Shown here one piece after another: positions 18,572 to 28,104 of a stretch of 64,000 nucleotides of DNA. Source of the DNA: Frederiksenia canicola (GTDB lineage: Bacteria; Pseudomonadota; Gammaproteobacteria; Enterobacterales; Pasteurellaceae); contig NZ_CP015029.1 of NCBI RefSeq assembly GCF_011455495.1, forward strand, positions 1,240,740-1,304,739, given 5' to 3'. The position numbers were made by a program, and so were the translations under genes. Below the pieces are notes generated by a model. The model was not told the DNA's origin, did not search any database, and was given only the letters and a program-made list of their open reading frames with translations. Each line of letters begins with the position of its first letter. Position 1 is the first letter of the stretch.

Positions 18572-19645
18572 TTATTCCTTGTTAATAAATGTATTTAATT
18601 GTTCTTTTAACCAAGTCTTTGCATGGTCTAAGTTAAAGTCTTCAGTTAAATTCGAATTGCTACCTACATTATTTTTGGTTAGCACTTTTAAATGCGGAAT
18701 ATGGGGGGGGATAAGAGGCTCCCAAGTACCTAAATTAGGTTGGCTGTCCGCAAAAAAGCTTAATAATGGTTTCTTGAAAGCACAACTAAGATGTAAAGAA
18801 CCACCATCTACCGCAATTACAAAACTAGAGCTTGCAATAAGTGAGAGATATTCGGTTAGTGATGTTTTAGGTGATAGTCGTATTGGTAAGTCTGGATAAT
18901 AAGCTAATAATTGTTCAAGATAATTTTGAGCTGTTTCAGTATAACTTAAAATAATATCTATATGACCAATTTTTTCGGGTTGAATAGAGTCAACTAATAA
19001 TTCACCTAGCTCAAGTGGTGGAATTTGGCGTTTACTTCCTTGTGGACAGAGTAATAAACGGAATTTATTTTCTTTCCAAATACTATTTATTTTAAAATCT
19101 GCTTGAGAATCCGTCACTAATTGACTGTATGGCTCAAGAAGCTGATTGTTTTTATTAAAAAAGGAATTAGATAAATAATGGCTTAGTCGCTCATTATCTT
19201 TTTGTGGAAAGTGGAAGTTATAATTAAAAATGGTATTGAAGTTGTAATGCTTTTTATCATATTTTCTAAATATAGCAATATATTTAGGCATTAAAACACG
19301 ATCCATGAATAATGATGCTGAGTTAAAGTTGTTCTCAAAATCTAATAATAGATCCCATTTTTTATAATTGTATAGATAATCAAAAAAACTACGGTGAACA
19401 TATTTATCTACAAGCTTAGAATGTTCAAAAATGACTTTATTCTGCTGAGTTACTACAACGCCAATAATGGCATTCGGGAAAAGTGATTTTAATTGTAATA
19501 AATGCGCAGTATGAACGGCAGCATCTCCGATGGCATTACCCAATGGCCTTAAAAGAATAGATTTAATTTCTTTAAGATCAATGTCTTTTTCTGTTAATTT
19601 ATTTCTCTTTTCAGAGATAGCTACCATTAATTTTTTAAGATTCAT
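18572..19645 (-). CDS. GT9-family glycosyltransferase with a C8 tract, LOS cluster
   Basis: A 357-residue GT9-like protein, distant from its neighbour. SILLRPLGNAIGDAAVHTAHLLQL (about 30-53) matches the N-terminal GT9 motif and FVIAVDGGSLHLSCAFKKPLLSFFA (about 276-300) the C-terminal donor motif. It probably adds heptose or a related sugar to LOS. A run of eight C residues on the coding strand (plus-strand G run 18703-18710), near codon 311, would shift the frame on slippage and remove roughly the last 45 residues. AT-rich, with no USS. Confidence 0.8.
   Translation of the reverse strand: MNLKKLMVAISEKRNKLTEKDIDLKEIKSILLRPLGNAIGDAAVHTAHLLQLKSLFPNAIIGVVVTQQNKVIFEHSKLVDKYVHRSFFDYLYNYKKWDLLLDFENNFNSASLFMDRVLMPKYIAIFRKYDKKHYNFNTIFNYNFHFPQKDNERLSHYLSNSFFNKNNQLLEPYSQLVTDSQADFKINSIWKENKFRLLLCPQGSKRQIPPLELGELLVDSIQPEKIGHIDIILSYTETAQNYLEQLLAYYPDLPIRLSPKTSLTEYLSLIASSSFVIAVDGGSLHLSCAFKKPLLSFFADSQPNLGTWEPLIPPHIPHLKVLTKNNVGSNSNLTEDFNLDHAKTWLKEQLNTFINKE
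18703..18710 (+). repeat. Homopolymer of eight G (C8 on the coding strand) in a GT9 gene
   Basis: An uninterrupted run of eight G lies inside the minus-strand GT9 gene, encoding part of LIPPHIPHL. It is the longest G or C run that I noticed in the window. Such tracts in Pasteurellaceae surface-sugar genes are known slippage sites for phase variation; here this is inference. Confidence 0.7.
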
Positions 19646-19665
19646 TATAGTTTATAAATTAGAAA

Positions 19666-20349
19666 TTATTTATAACGATTTTCCATTTGGTCGATTTCAG
19701 AATGTGATCCACCAAATACACAAGCAGGCTCTATGCCATAGGCATTTATATGTGTAAGCTGTAATGATCCTGTTAGAAAATCAGAAGGCATTCGGATCGG
19801 ATAAGCATATTTTAAGAGTTTTTTAGCTCCATTTAGGGTGATTAAATAAGCTGTAGTTCGGATAATGGTTCTTTTCGAATTTTTAGATGGTTTTAAATAT
19901 CTAGCTAACCTATAACGTTCAACTAAATTTTTTGTAAAAGGAAAAATTTTAGCCTTTCCGTGATCGAAAAATAGAATTTCAGCTCGTTTGGGTAATCTAT
20001 TAAGTGCATCAACCAAAATTTCTTTAAAATAGAGAGAGACAATAGCATCGTCTTCTAAAATAATAGCTTTTTCAATATTATTATGAACAAGGTGTTCATA
20101 TAATTTAATATGGCTCATTGCACAGCCAATTTCACCTAATGTTAATGGACGTCTAGCCGCATATTTATTTGGATAAAAGTCAAAGTCAATTTCTTTTAAT
20201 TGTTCTTCGGATAAGTCTTTTCCATACGTCGCATCGAAAAATTCAAAAGAAAATCCTAAATCAGTTAAGCGTTTATTAATAAATTCTCTTCTTGGAGAGT
20301 TTTTTAAGCTAATAATGAAAATAGAGGGGGGAGTATTAATTTTTTGCAT
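19666..20349 (-). CDS. GT25-family glycosyltransferase, LOS cluster
   Basis: A 227-residue member of the GT25 family (Lic2A/LgtB/LpsA-like galactosyl- or glucosyltransferases). Motifs seen are FIISLKNSPRREFINKRL at about 12-29, LTLGEIGCAMSHIKLYEHLV at about 70-89 and the acidic AIILEDDAIVS at about 97-107. It acts on LOS outer core at the inner face of the membrane. Codons 7-8 contain a run of six C. The gene is AT-rich and lies 20 bases upstream of the GT9 gene in the same direction. Confidence 0.85.
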   Translation of the reverse strand: MQKINTPPSIFIISLKNSPRREFINKRLTDLGFSFEFFDATYGKDLSEEQLKEIDFDFYPNKYAARRPLTLGEIGCAMSHIKLYEHLVHNNIEKAIILEDDAIVSLYFKEILVDALNRLPKRAEILFFDHGKAKIFPFTKNLVERYRLARYLKPSKNSKRTIIRTTAYLITLNGAKKLLKYAYPIRMPSDFLTGSLQLTHINAYGIEPACVFGGSHSEIDQMENRYK

Positions 20350-20395
20350 TCTGTTTTTCCAATATAGTATAAATTGGGTTTAGTTGTTGAAATAT

Positions 20396-21556
20396 TTACT
20401 TATTCTTATTAATGCTATTAAGTAAGCTTAAGAATCTCTTCTTTGTTGTTTTTTCTGAAAAAGATATTAGATGATCTTTCATATGTTTTTTGTATTCTTG
20501 CTGTAGAGAGTGATTTTTAATAAGTGCATAGGTTTTATCAATAAATTCTGTATTATTTCCTAAGGATATCAGCTCACCACACTCTCCATTATTTAGAATT
20601 TCTTTTACTCCAGTAGGGCAATTCATTGCAACAATTGGTGTTTCTAATATAGCACTTTCTAATAAAACTGTTGGCAACCCTTCTTTTTCCGATGTATGCA
20701 AAAACAAGTCAGCATCCCTAATATATGGATAAGGATTATTTATTTCGCCTAGTAAAATACAGTATTGCTCTAAATTGAGTTGTTTTATTTTTTGACTAAG
20801 CATATTATATTCAGGACCATTACCAATAATATATAGACAATGGTTTACTCCTTTTTTAAGGAGTTCAGCATAAATTTCAATTAAAGCAATATGATTTTTA
20901 CTTTTCTCTAGACGAGCAACTTGTATTAAATAAGGTTTTTCTATATTGATTTTATATTGTTCAGAAAGTTTTTTAATATTCTCAAAATCTATCGGGTTAT
21001 ATATATAAGTAATTTGATGAGAGGCTATTCCACTCTTTGATTGAATATCTTTTTTCATCTCTTTACATATTGCAACAATGTGATCGTATTTTTTTAAATA
21101 GCTTATTTCTCTTAAACCTAATTTGCTTTTTTTATTTTCTAGTGCAGAGTGTTGCCAGCGTATAATTGGGATGTCAATTTTTTTAAAATTTAAAAATTGA
21201 TCAAAATGATTGCTGAAATTAATCACAATATCATAATTTGAAATCATCTTGTTAACTTTTTTTCGGCTAACTCTTTTTTCATTTATTCGATATAGTTTAT
21301 ATTTTATTTTCTGAATAATATTTTTATTTCTATTTTTATAGATATCCTGCTGAGTTTGGTAATAGGATTTATCAAAGAGATAATATGTTTTAACTATATT
21401 AGGGATTTCTCTAGCAAGCACACTATTTGGCGTGTCAAATGCGATAAGTAAATCAAGCTGAAAGTTAGGTTTGTCTTTTAATAAATTCAGGTAGTTAATA
21501 AGGATTCTTTCAATTCCTCCTATTACTAACCATTTATGTAAAATTAAAACTTTCAT
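20396..21556 (-). CDS. GT4-family glycosyltransferase, LOS cluster
   Basis: A 386-residue GT-B-fold transferase. The N-terminal loop KWLVIGGIERILINYLNLL (about 8-26) and the C-terminal donor domain with QVARLEKSKNHIALIEIYAELL (about 217-238) and the EX7E motif in SEKEGLPTVLLESAILETPIVAMN (about 294-317) are typical of GT4. Sugar donor and acceptor cannot be assigned. It is AT-rich and follows the epimerase gene by 16 bases. Confidence 0.85.
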   Translation of the reverse strand: MKVLILHKWLVIGGIERILINYLNLLKDKPNFQLDLLIAFDTPNSVLAREIPNIVKTYYLFDKSYYQTQQDIYKNRNKNIIQKIKYKLYRINEKRVSRKKVNKMISNYDIVINFSNHFDQFLNFKKIDIPIIRWQHSALENKKSKLGLREISYLKKYDHIVAICKEMKKDIQSKSGIASHQITYIYNPIDFENIKKLSEQYKINIEKPYLIQVARLEKSKNHIALIEIYAELLKKGVNHCLYIIGNGPEYNMLSQKIKQLNLEQYCILLGEINNPYPYIRDADLFLHTSEKEGLPTVLLESAILETPIVAMNCPTGVKEILNNGECGELISLGNNTEFIDKTYALIKNHSLQQEYKKHMKDHLISFSEKTTKKRFLSLLNSINKNK

Positions 21557-21572
21557 TTGGTAGCCTAAAATA

Positions 21573-22691
21573 TTAATTATAACTTATTAGTAATTGAACA
21601 ATTTTTTCAGATGCTGTTCCATCACCATAAGGATTTTTAGCTTGAGACATTCTAGAATGTTCATTTTTATTGTTATATAATAAATTAAAATTATCTACAA
21701 TATCATTAGTATTAGAGCCAATTAATTTAATTGTTCCTGCTTTTATTGCTTCAGGTCTTTCCGTTGTATCTCTCATGACTAATACGGGTTTTCCTAATGA
21801 TGGTGCTTCCTCTTGTATTCCACCAGAGTCGGTTAATATTATGTGTGCTTTAGACATTAAATAAATAAATGGCAAATACTCTTGAGGTTCAATCAAATAA
21901 ATATTTGATTGATTTTCTAATTTATTTTGCAATGGCATTCTTATGGCTGGATTCAAATGCAGAGGAAGAACAAACTGTAATGCTGGATGTTGACTTGCTA
22001 ATAGAGAAATAGCCTTAGCAATATTATATATTCCCTCTTGTTGATTTTCTCTTCTATGGGCAGTAATTAAAATTAGTTTTCTGCTGTTATCAATAAAAGG
22101 AAAGTGCTGCTTCATTTCAATTTCTATAACATTAGAACCTAATTTTCCTTTCATTAATAATAAGGCATCAATTACAGTATTTCCAGTCACAAAAATAGTC
22201 TCAGATGGAATATGTTCAGCTAATAAATTATTTTTAGCTTCTTCTGTAGGTGAAAAATGTAGGGTGGTTAATACACTTGTTAATCTACGATTTGCTTCTT
22301 CTGGATAAGGAGAGTAATTATTATAAGTTCTCAATCCAGCCTCAATATGTGCAATTTTTACTTTTTTATAAAAGGCAGCTAAACTTGCAGCAAAGGTCGT
22401 CGATGTATCACCATGAACGATTACCCAATCGGGTTTGATTGAGTCTAAAATAGGTGATATGTTTTCGATAATCTTAGTTGTAATTGTTTCTAATGATTGA
22501 CTTTCTTTCATAATATTCAGATCATAATTAGGCTTGATCTCGAATAAATCAAGAACTTGATCTAACATTTCTCTATGTTGACCTGTGACACAAACAGATG
22601 TTTCAATAGAATTGTATTTTTTTAGCTCTTTTATTAAAGGAGCTAATTTAATTGCTTCAGGTCTAGTACCGAAAACGACTAATATTTTCAT
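21573..22691 (-). CDS. wecB: UDP-N-acetylglucosamine 2-epimerase, non-hydrolysing
   Basis: A 372-residue enzyme that interconverts UDP-GlcNAc and UDP-ManNAc, supplying ManNAc for surface polysaccharides. Motifs are FGTRPEAIKLAPLI at the N-terminus, VTGQHREMLDQVLDLF (about 35-50), VHGDTSTTFAASLAA (about 93-107), AHIEAGLRT and the C-terminal TDSGGIQEEAPSLGKPVLVMRDTTERPE. Length fits the family. No ManNAc dehydrogenase (wecC) is next to it, so UDP-ManNAc may be used directly by one of the neighbouring transferases or processed elsewhere. Confidence 0.93.
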   Translation of the reverse strand: MKILVVFGTRPEAIKLAPLIKELKKYNSIETSVCVTGQHREMLDQVLDLFEIKPNYDLNIMKESQSLETITTKIIENISPILDSIKPDWVIVHGDTSTTFAASLAAFYKKVKIAHIEAGLRTYNNYSPYPEEANRRLTSVLTTLHFSPTEEAKNNLLAEHIPSETIFVTGNTVIDALLLMKGKLGSNVIEIEMKQHFPFIDNSRKLILITAHRRENQQEGIYNIAKAISLLASQHPALQFVLPLHLNPAIRMPLQNKLENQSNIYLIEPQEYLPFIYLMSKAHIILTDSGGIQEEAPSLGKPVLVMRDTTERPEAIKAGTIKLIGSNTNDIVDNFNLLYNNKNEHSRMSQAKNPYGDGTASEKIVQLLISYN

Positions 22692-22695
22692 AGAA

Positions 22696-23547
22696 TTAAC
22701 CTTGTATAATTTTCTTATTCTTAAATGCCCATCTCAAAATACTCAGCAGTATTTTTCTATTTCTAAATAATCGTTTCTTTGTTAAATTTTTTACGTGATA
22801 AGTAATTTCAGCTTCTATAAGCTTGGCAGCAAGGAATTTATTTTTATCGTCTAAATATTCATAAACTCTTTTATAAGAATCTAAAACAGATAATATTTGG
22901 TTCTCTATTTTATTACTAGTAGTTGCTGAGCCAATTCTGCCTTGCAAATAAGTAAATAATCTTTTTTTACTATAATTTGCATTGGCAGATTCTAATAACT
23001 TAATAATAAATTCAGTATCTTCTCCATTTTTAGAGGAGCTAAAAAATAAGTTTCTCGTTATAATCAGGTCTTTTCTAACTAGTAGGGAGCAAATACATAA
23101 TGGATGTTTTTGTTCAGAAACTAATTCAATATAGTGTTTTAAGATATTTCCTGTGTAGGTAAAGTCTATACTCTCTGATATAGAATTTCCATTTTTATAT
23201 ATAAATCCAGAATATGATATATCATATCCTTCAATTTTATTGTGTAAGGTAGATAGGAACTCGTGATGATAGAGATCGTCAGCATCTAAAAAGCATATAT
23301 ATTCTCCATTAGCTTTTTCGATACCAAGATTTCTTGCTTTAGAGACGCCTAGATTAATAGGTTGAGAATAGTATTTCACTCTACTGTCTAAAGAACAGTA
23401 ATAATTACATATCGATTCAGACTCATCCGTTGAACCGTCATCAATAATAATTAACTCCCAGTTGGCATATGTTTGCCTGAGTACTGATGAAATAGATCTA
23501 TCTAAATATTCAGCACAATTATAAGTTGGCATTATAATTGAAATCAT
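22696..23547 (-). CDS. GT2-family glycosyltransferase, LOS cluster
   Basis: A 283-residue GT-A-fold transferase. It starts ISIIMPTYNCAEYLDRSISSVL, with IIIDDGSTDES at about residues 34-44 and the DXD-type metal site in YICFLDADDLYH near residue 90. The C-terminal part (about 180-283) is basic and not recognised. Sugar specificity unknown. It lies four bases upstream of wecB in the direction of transcription and is strongly AT-rich. Confidence 0.86.
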   Translation of the reverse strand: MISIIMPTYNCAEYLDRSISSVLRQTYANWELIIIDDGSTDESESICNYYCSLDSRVKYYSQPINLGVSKARNLGIEKANGEYICFLDADDLYHHEFLSTLHNKIEGYDISYSGFIYKNGNSISESIDFTYTGNILKHYIELVSEQKHPLCICSLLVRKDLIITRNLFFSSSKNGEDTEFIIKLLESANANYSKKRLFTYLQGRIGSATTSNKIENQILSVLDSYKRVYEYLDDKNKFLAAKLIEAEITYHVKNLTKKRLFRNRKILLSILRWAFKNKKIIQG

Positions 23548-23548
23548 A

Positions 23549-24352
23549 TTATTTCTTCTTAATTAGACAAAATAATTTTTTCTTTGAAAATTTTATATTA
23601 AATAAAATTTCTTCATTTTGATTTATTGGATAGTCATTATCTTCTCTATTTCTTTCTTTTTTAAATCTAGAGAGAATGTAATTTTTACCTATTCTGATTT
23701 TATCCCTTCTTTGATATGTAGGTAGCCAGGAGCCATTAAAATGATGAATGGCATAATTAACTATACCATCTTCTTTTTTACAAAAGAAGGTATATGGAAA
23801 TATGATGCTTTTAGATTCTAGATGTATTTTTTCACCATTATAAGGAGGATTAAAATTAAACTTTTTACTAAAATAGTTGCTGATTCTGACAGTGTTTGTG
23901 GTCAGATCTAACCCATTTTCAGTTTCAAATCTTAAATTATCGTACTCTTTTAGTAAATCAAAAATAATTGAATTATTAGCTTTTGCTCCTAATAAAGCAG
24001 ATATAGGAAATAGTTCTGCTCTACTATCAAAATATTCATAACAACTAAAAAAATCTAAATCAAGGAACTCATCAATGTTCTGTGTAATTTCACAATCAGT
24101 ATCAAGATAGATGCCGCCTTGATGATATAACGCATATAAGCGGAGATAATCAGAAACAAATGCCCATTTTTTATTTCTAAACGCTTCTTCAACATATTGA
24201 TTTTTGATGTTTTTTAAAGAATCATTATTCCATTCTATGATTTCGTAATCGGGTAAGAATCTTTTCCAAGATTCGATACATTTTAATACGAGTTCTGGTT
24301 TTTCTTTTTCACCAACCCATACATAGTGGATGATTTTAGGTATCTGTTTCAT
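23549..24352 (-). CDS. GT32-family glycosyltransferase, first gene of the LOS cluster
   Basis: A 267-residue protein of the Gly_transf_sug (GT32) type. IPKIIHYVWVGEKEKPELVLKCIESWK opens the protein, and YLRLYALYHQGGIYLDTDCEIT at about residues 86-107 contains the DXD metal site (DTD). NYAIHHFNGSW near residue 213 is the usual C-terminal His-containing motif. Donor could be galactose, mannose or a hexosamine; not decidable here. It lies 35 bases after the rpmE terminator, and AT-rich sequence with TATATAAG in the gap may be its promoter. Confidence 0.83.
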   Translation of the reverse strand: MKQIPKIIHYVWVGEKEKPELVLKCIESWKRFLPDYEIIEWNNDSLKNIKNQYVEEAFRNKKWAFVSDYLRLYALYHQGGIYLDTDCEITQNIDEFLDLDFFSCYEYFDSRAELFPISALLGAKANNSIIFDLLKEYDNLRFETENGLDLTTNTVRISNYFSKKFNFNPPYNGEKIHLESKSIIFPYTFFCKKEDGIVNYAIHHFNGSWLPTYQRRDKIRIGKNYILSRFKKERNREDNDYPINQNEEILFNIKFSKKKLFCLIKKK

Positions 24353-24386
24353 AAATAATCATTATTCTTTTGGAGCTTATATAGAC

Positions 24387-24409
24387 AAAACCCCACAAAA
24401 CGTGGGGTT
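24387..24409 (-). terminator. Terminator of rpmE
   Basis: AACCCCAC (24389-24396) and GTGGGGTT (24402-24409) form a perfect 8-bp stem. On the minus strand it is followed by TTTTGTC. It separates rpmE from the glycosyltransferase operon, which needs its own promoter or read-through. Confidence 0.85.
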
Positions 24410-24428
24410 CGTAAATAATTTCAAATTA

Positions 24429-24641
24429 TTATTTTTTGCTTGGAATGCTGAAGCGTTTGTTGAAGCGTTCAACACGACCACCAGTATCAACAACACGTTG
24501 TTTACCAGTGTAGAATGGGTGGCAGTTGCCGCACACGTCTAAGTTTAAATCTTTGCCCACTGTTGAGCGAGTTTTGATCACGTTACCGCAAGAACAAGTT
24601 GCAGTAATTTCCACATAATTTGGGTGAATACCTTGTTTCAT
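24429..24641 (-). CDS. rpmE: 50S ribosomal protein L31, zinc-binding type
   Basis: A 70-residue ribosomal protein. It starts [20 protein letters not shown] and has the zinc ligands as CxC (residues 16 and 18) and CGNC (37 and 40), so it is the zinc-containing paralogue. Upstream in-frame codons would add an unrelated hydrophobic stretch; the ATG at 24641 has GAGG upstream and matches the family N-terminus. It is monocistronic by its terminator and divergent from tkt. Confidence 0.96.
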   Translation of the reverse strand: MKQGIHPNYVEITATCSCGNVIKTRSTVGKDLNLDVCGNCHPFYTGKQRVVDTGGRVERFNKRFSIPSKK

Positions 24642-24916
24642 TATAGAAAACCTCAAAAGAAGCCATATCGCCATCAGAGCATACAACTCGGCTGTCTGAT
24701 ACCATATGTATTAACATTCGCTGAGAATTTCTCAGCACCAAAAAGAGTGTGCATTTTATGTGAAATTTGAGACGATTGCAACTATACAAGCGGACACTTC
24801 TGCTGGAAATTTTGCAAGTCGTCATCGACGCGGAAATTAGGCAAATTTTGTTATTTGCTTTTACTAAAATAGTGTAGAATCGAAACGTTTTATTTTCACT
24901 TTTTAAGGAGCAACTA

Positions 24917-26923
24917 ATGGCAGAACGTAGAACGCTTGCGAATGCGATTCGTTTTTTAAGTATGGATGCAGTGCAAAAAGCTAACTCAGGTCACCCAGGT
25001 GCACCAATGGGAATGGCTGACATTGCAGAAGTATTATGGCGTGATTTCCTTTCGCATAATCCAAGCAATCCGGCGTGGGCAAACCGTGACCGCTTTGTCC
25101 TTTCTAATGGTCACGGCTCAATGTTAATTTATAGCTTGTTGCATTTAACGGGCTATGACCTTTCAATCGAAGATTTAAAACAGTTCCGTCAATTACACTC
25201 TAAAACCCCGGGGCACCCAGAGTATGGTTATGCACCTGGCGTGGAAACTACTACAGGCCCACTTGGTCAAGGAATCACCAATGCAGTGGGTATGGCAATT
25301 GCAGAGAAAACCTTAGCGGCACAATTTAACCGTGAGGGTCACGAAATTGTGAACCACTATACCTACGCATTCTTAGGCGATGGTTGTTTGATGGAGGGGA
25401 TCTCACACGAAGCTTGTTCTTTGGCAGGAACTCTTGGGTTAGGTAAATTGATCGCTTTCTACGATGACAATAACATTTCAATTGATGGTCACGTTGATGG
25501 TTGGTTCTCAGATGATACCGCAATGCGTTTTGAAGCGTATGGCTGGCAAGTGATCCGTAATGTTGATGGGCATAATGCAGATCAAGTGCAATTTGCGATT
25601 GAGAATGCTCGTGCAGAGAAAGATCGTCCAACCTTAATTATCTGTAAAACAACCATCGGTTTTGGTTCACCAAACAAAGCGAACTCGCACGACAGCCACG
25701 GTGCACCATTAGGCAACGAAGAAATTGCCTTAACGCGCCAAAATTTAGGTTGGGAACATGCACCGTTTGAGATTCCTGCAGAAATTTATGCGAAATGGGA
25801 TGCTAAAGCGAAAGGCGAAATTGCGGAGAAAGAATGGAATGCAAAATTTGCCGCATATCAAGCCGCTTATCCAGAGCTTGCGAGTGAATTTAAACGCCGA
25901 GTAAATGGTGATTTACCTGAAAACTGGGCAAAAGATGCACAAGCATTCATTGAGCATTTACAAGCGAACCCAGCGAATATTGCAAGCCGCAAAGCTTCAC
26001 AAAATGCGATCGAAGCGTATGCAAAATTATTGCCTGAGTTTTTAGGTGGCTCAGCAGACTTAGCTAGCTCAAACTTGACCTTATGGTCTGGCTCAAAACC
26101 AATTCGTGCAGACTACAACGTGGACGGCAACTATGTGAATTACGGTGTGCGTGAATTTGGTATGTCAGCGATTATGAATGGTATCGCCCTTCACGGTGGT
26201 TTCATCCCTTACGGTGCAACCTTCTTAATGTTTATGGAATACGCTCATAATGCGGTGCGTATGGCGGCATTAATGAAACAACGTGTATTATTCGTTTACA
26301 CCCACGACTCAATCGGTTTAGGTGAAGACGGTCCAACTCACCAACCAGTTGAGCAAACTGCAGCATTACGTTTAATTCCAAACTTAGATACTTGGAGACC
26401 GTGTGACCAAGTGGAATCAGCTGTAGCGTGGAAAGCAGCAGTTGAGAAGAGAACAGGCCCAAGTGCGTTGATTTTCACTCGTCAAAACTTAGCTCAGATG
26501 GAGCGAACCCCAGAGCAATTAGCTAATGTCGCTCGTGGTGGTTATATTTTGCGTGAATGTTGTGAAAAAGGCGGCTGCCCTGATTTAATTCTTATTGCAA
26601 CGGGTTCTGAAGTAGAATTGGCAATGAAAGCAGCTGACGTGTTGGCCGCAGAAGGTCACAAAGTTCGTGTCGTGTCAATGCCAAGTACCAATGTGTTTGA
26701 TGCTCAAGATGAAGCGTATCGTGAAGCAGTATTACCAAGCGCAGTCACCAAACGTGTGGCGATTGAGGCAGGGATTGCAGACTTCTGGTACAAATACGTT
26801 GGTTTTGGTGGCCGTATTGTTGGTATGAACAGCTTCGGTGAATCTGCACCAGCAGGCGAATTGTTCAAGCTGTTCGGCTTCACCGTTGAAAACGTGGTTG
26901 CAAAAGCGAAAGAAATGCTTTAA
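24917..26923 (+). CDS. tktA: Transketolase
   Basis: A 668-residue thiamine diphosphate enzyme of the pentose phosphate pathway that moves two-carbon ketol units between sugar phosphates. It starts with [35 protein letters not shown]. The TPP motif [18 protein letters not shown] lies at about 154-171, the pyrimidine domain has [17 protein letters not shown], and the C-terminal domain begins near 535. Length equals E. coli TktA. AAGGAG precedes the ATG. Codon use suggests high expression. No USS occurs within the gene. Confidence 0.97.
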   Translation: MAERRTLANAIRFLSMDAVQKANSGHPGAPMGMADIAEVLWRDFLSHNPSNPAWANRDRFVLSNGHGSMLIYSLLHLTGYDLSIEDLKQFRQLHSKTPGHPEYGYAPGVETTTGPLGQGITNAVGMAIAEKTLAAQFNREGHEIVNHYTYAFLGDGCLMEGISHEACSLAGTLGLGKLIAFYDDNNISIDGHVDGWFSDDTAMRFEAYGWQVIRNVDGHNADQVQFAIENARAEKDRPTLIICKTTIGFGSPNKANSHDSHGAPLGNEEIALTRQNLGWEHAPFEIPAEIYAKWDAKAKGEIAEKEWNAKFAAYQAAYPELASEFKRRVNGDLPENWAKDAQAFIEHLQANPANIASRKASQNAIEAYAKLLPEFLGGSADLASSNLTLWSGSKPIRADYNVDGNYVNYGVREFGMSAIMNGIALHGGFIPYGATFLMFMEYAHNAVRMAALMKQRVLFVYTHDSIGLGEDGPTHQPVEQTAALRLIPNLDTWRPCDQVESAVAWKAAVEKRTGPSALIFTRQNLAQMERTPEQLANVARGGYILRECCEKGGCPDLILIATGSEVELAMKAADVLAAEGHKVRVVSMPSTNVFDAQDEAYREAVLPSAVTKRVAIEAGIADFWYKYVGFGGRIVGMNSFGESAPAGELFKLFGFTVENVVAKAKEML

Positions 26924-26944
26924 TTTGATTTAAAGAGTGAAAAG

Positions 26945-26968
26945 GCAGGATTTTTTCCTGCTTTTTTT
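26945..26968. terminator. Bidirectional terminator between tktA and alr
   Basis: GCAGGA (26945-26950) and TCCTGC (26956-26961) form a stem followed by seven T residues on the plus strand and by TTTTC on the minus strand. It overlaps the stop codon of alr, so both convergent genes use it. Confidence 0.85.
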
Positions 26969-28088
26969 ACTTGTATTCGACCAAAACTCGTGGAGTGAGT
27001 TTGGTGACGAGTTCGTAACTGATAACACCTAAGGACTCGGCGACTTCTTCAATTAGCAGTTTTTCGCCCCAAAGAATGACTTCATCACCCACCTTGTCTT
27101 GACTATCCAAGCCAAGATCGACGGTCATCATATCCATGGATACACGTCCGACAATCGGTACTTTACGACCGTTGATAAATACGGGCGTACCTTCTGGTGC
27201 ATTGCGTGGGTAGCCATCGCCATAACCAATCGCAACAACACCAATTTTGGTATCTTTCGGGCTAATCCAACCTGCACCATAGCCAACAGGCTCGCCTGCT
27301 TTATGATCACGAACGGCGATCAAAGAAGATGAAAGGGTAATCACTGGTTTAAAACCAAGTTCTGTAATCGGCTGACTATGTGGTGAAATACCGTGCATAA
27401 TAATGCCAGGACGTACCCAATCATAATGAGCTTGCTGCCAGTAAAGAATACCACTTGAAGCAGATAGACTACGTTCAGCAGCATAAAGTTGTGTTGCTTG
27501 CTCAAAAGTTGCAATCTGTTTTTCACTATAACCGCAATTTGGCTCATCGGCACGACTAAAATGGCTGATGAAAATGATATTTTGAACGAGTGGGCAAGCG
27601 GTCAAACGTTGGTAAAATTCATCTACTTGCTCTGGCGGAATGCCCAAACGGTGCATGCCAGTATCAATTTTTAACCAAACGGTAACGGGAAAATAGATTT
27701 TGGTCCTCCGTTGCCAAAATCCTTTTTCCTGCTCAGCTTGCCATTCTGCAGCAACTTGCTCCAGTAGTTCTAACTGTTCGATGCAGTGAATGACTGTATC
27801 AAAACGGCGAGAAAGTGTTTTTAATAGCTCTTCTCGATCAAAATAGCCTTCAAGTAAGACAATTTTTCCTGAATAACCACTTTCTTGAATTGAAAGCGCT
27901 TCTTTAATGCGTGCAACACCAAAAGCATCCGCCATGTCTTCTAGCTGCTTTGTTACAAATCCCAGACTTTGTCCGTAAGCATTTGCCTTAACTACGGCAC
28001 AAATTTTACTGTTGGGGGCGAGAGATTTAATTAACTGGAAGTTATGGCGTAAAGCATCACCGTTAATCGTTGCCGTTGCTGGTTTCAT
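26967..28088 (-). CDS. alr: Alanine racemase
   Basis: A 373-residue PLP enzyme that makes D-alanine for peptidoglycan. The PLP Lys is in KICAVVKANAYGQ (residue 34), the catalytic Tyr in VGYGAGWISPKDTKIGVVAIGYGDGYPRN (about 265-293), and SMDMMTVDLG follows. A family-typical N-terminal barrel and C-terminal beta domain are present. A USS variant core (27594-27603) is encoded within it as LTAC. The start ATG has only a weak ribosome site, 16 bases after the end of the MalQ-N-like gene, so the two may be co-transcribed. Confidence 0.95.
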   Translation of the reverse strand: MKPATATINGDALRHNFQLIKSLAPNSKICAVVKANAYGQSLGFVTKQLEDMADAFGVARIKEALSIQESGYSGKIVLLEGYFDREELLKTLSRRFDTVIHCIEQLELLEQVAAEWQAEQEKGFWQRRTKIYFPVTVWLKIDTGMHRLGIPPEQVDEFYQRLTACPLVQNIIFISHFSRADEPNCGYSEKQIATFEQATQLYAAERSLSASSGILYWQQAHYDWVRPGIIMHGISPHSQPITELGFKPVITLSSSLIAVRDHKAGEPVGYGAGWISPKDTKIGVVAIGYGDGYPRNAPEGTPVFINGRKVPIVGRVSMDMMTVDLGLDSQDKVGDEVILWGEKLLIEEVAESLGVISYELVTKLTPRVLVEYK

Positions 28089-28104
28089 AAAAGCGAACCA
28101 AAGA

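Noticed and set aside
17531..24352. Capsule or O-antigen locus
   Set aside because: No wzx, wzy, wza/wzc, kps/bex or polymerase genes are present; only transferases and one epimerase, which fits LOS core better.
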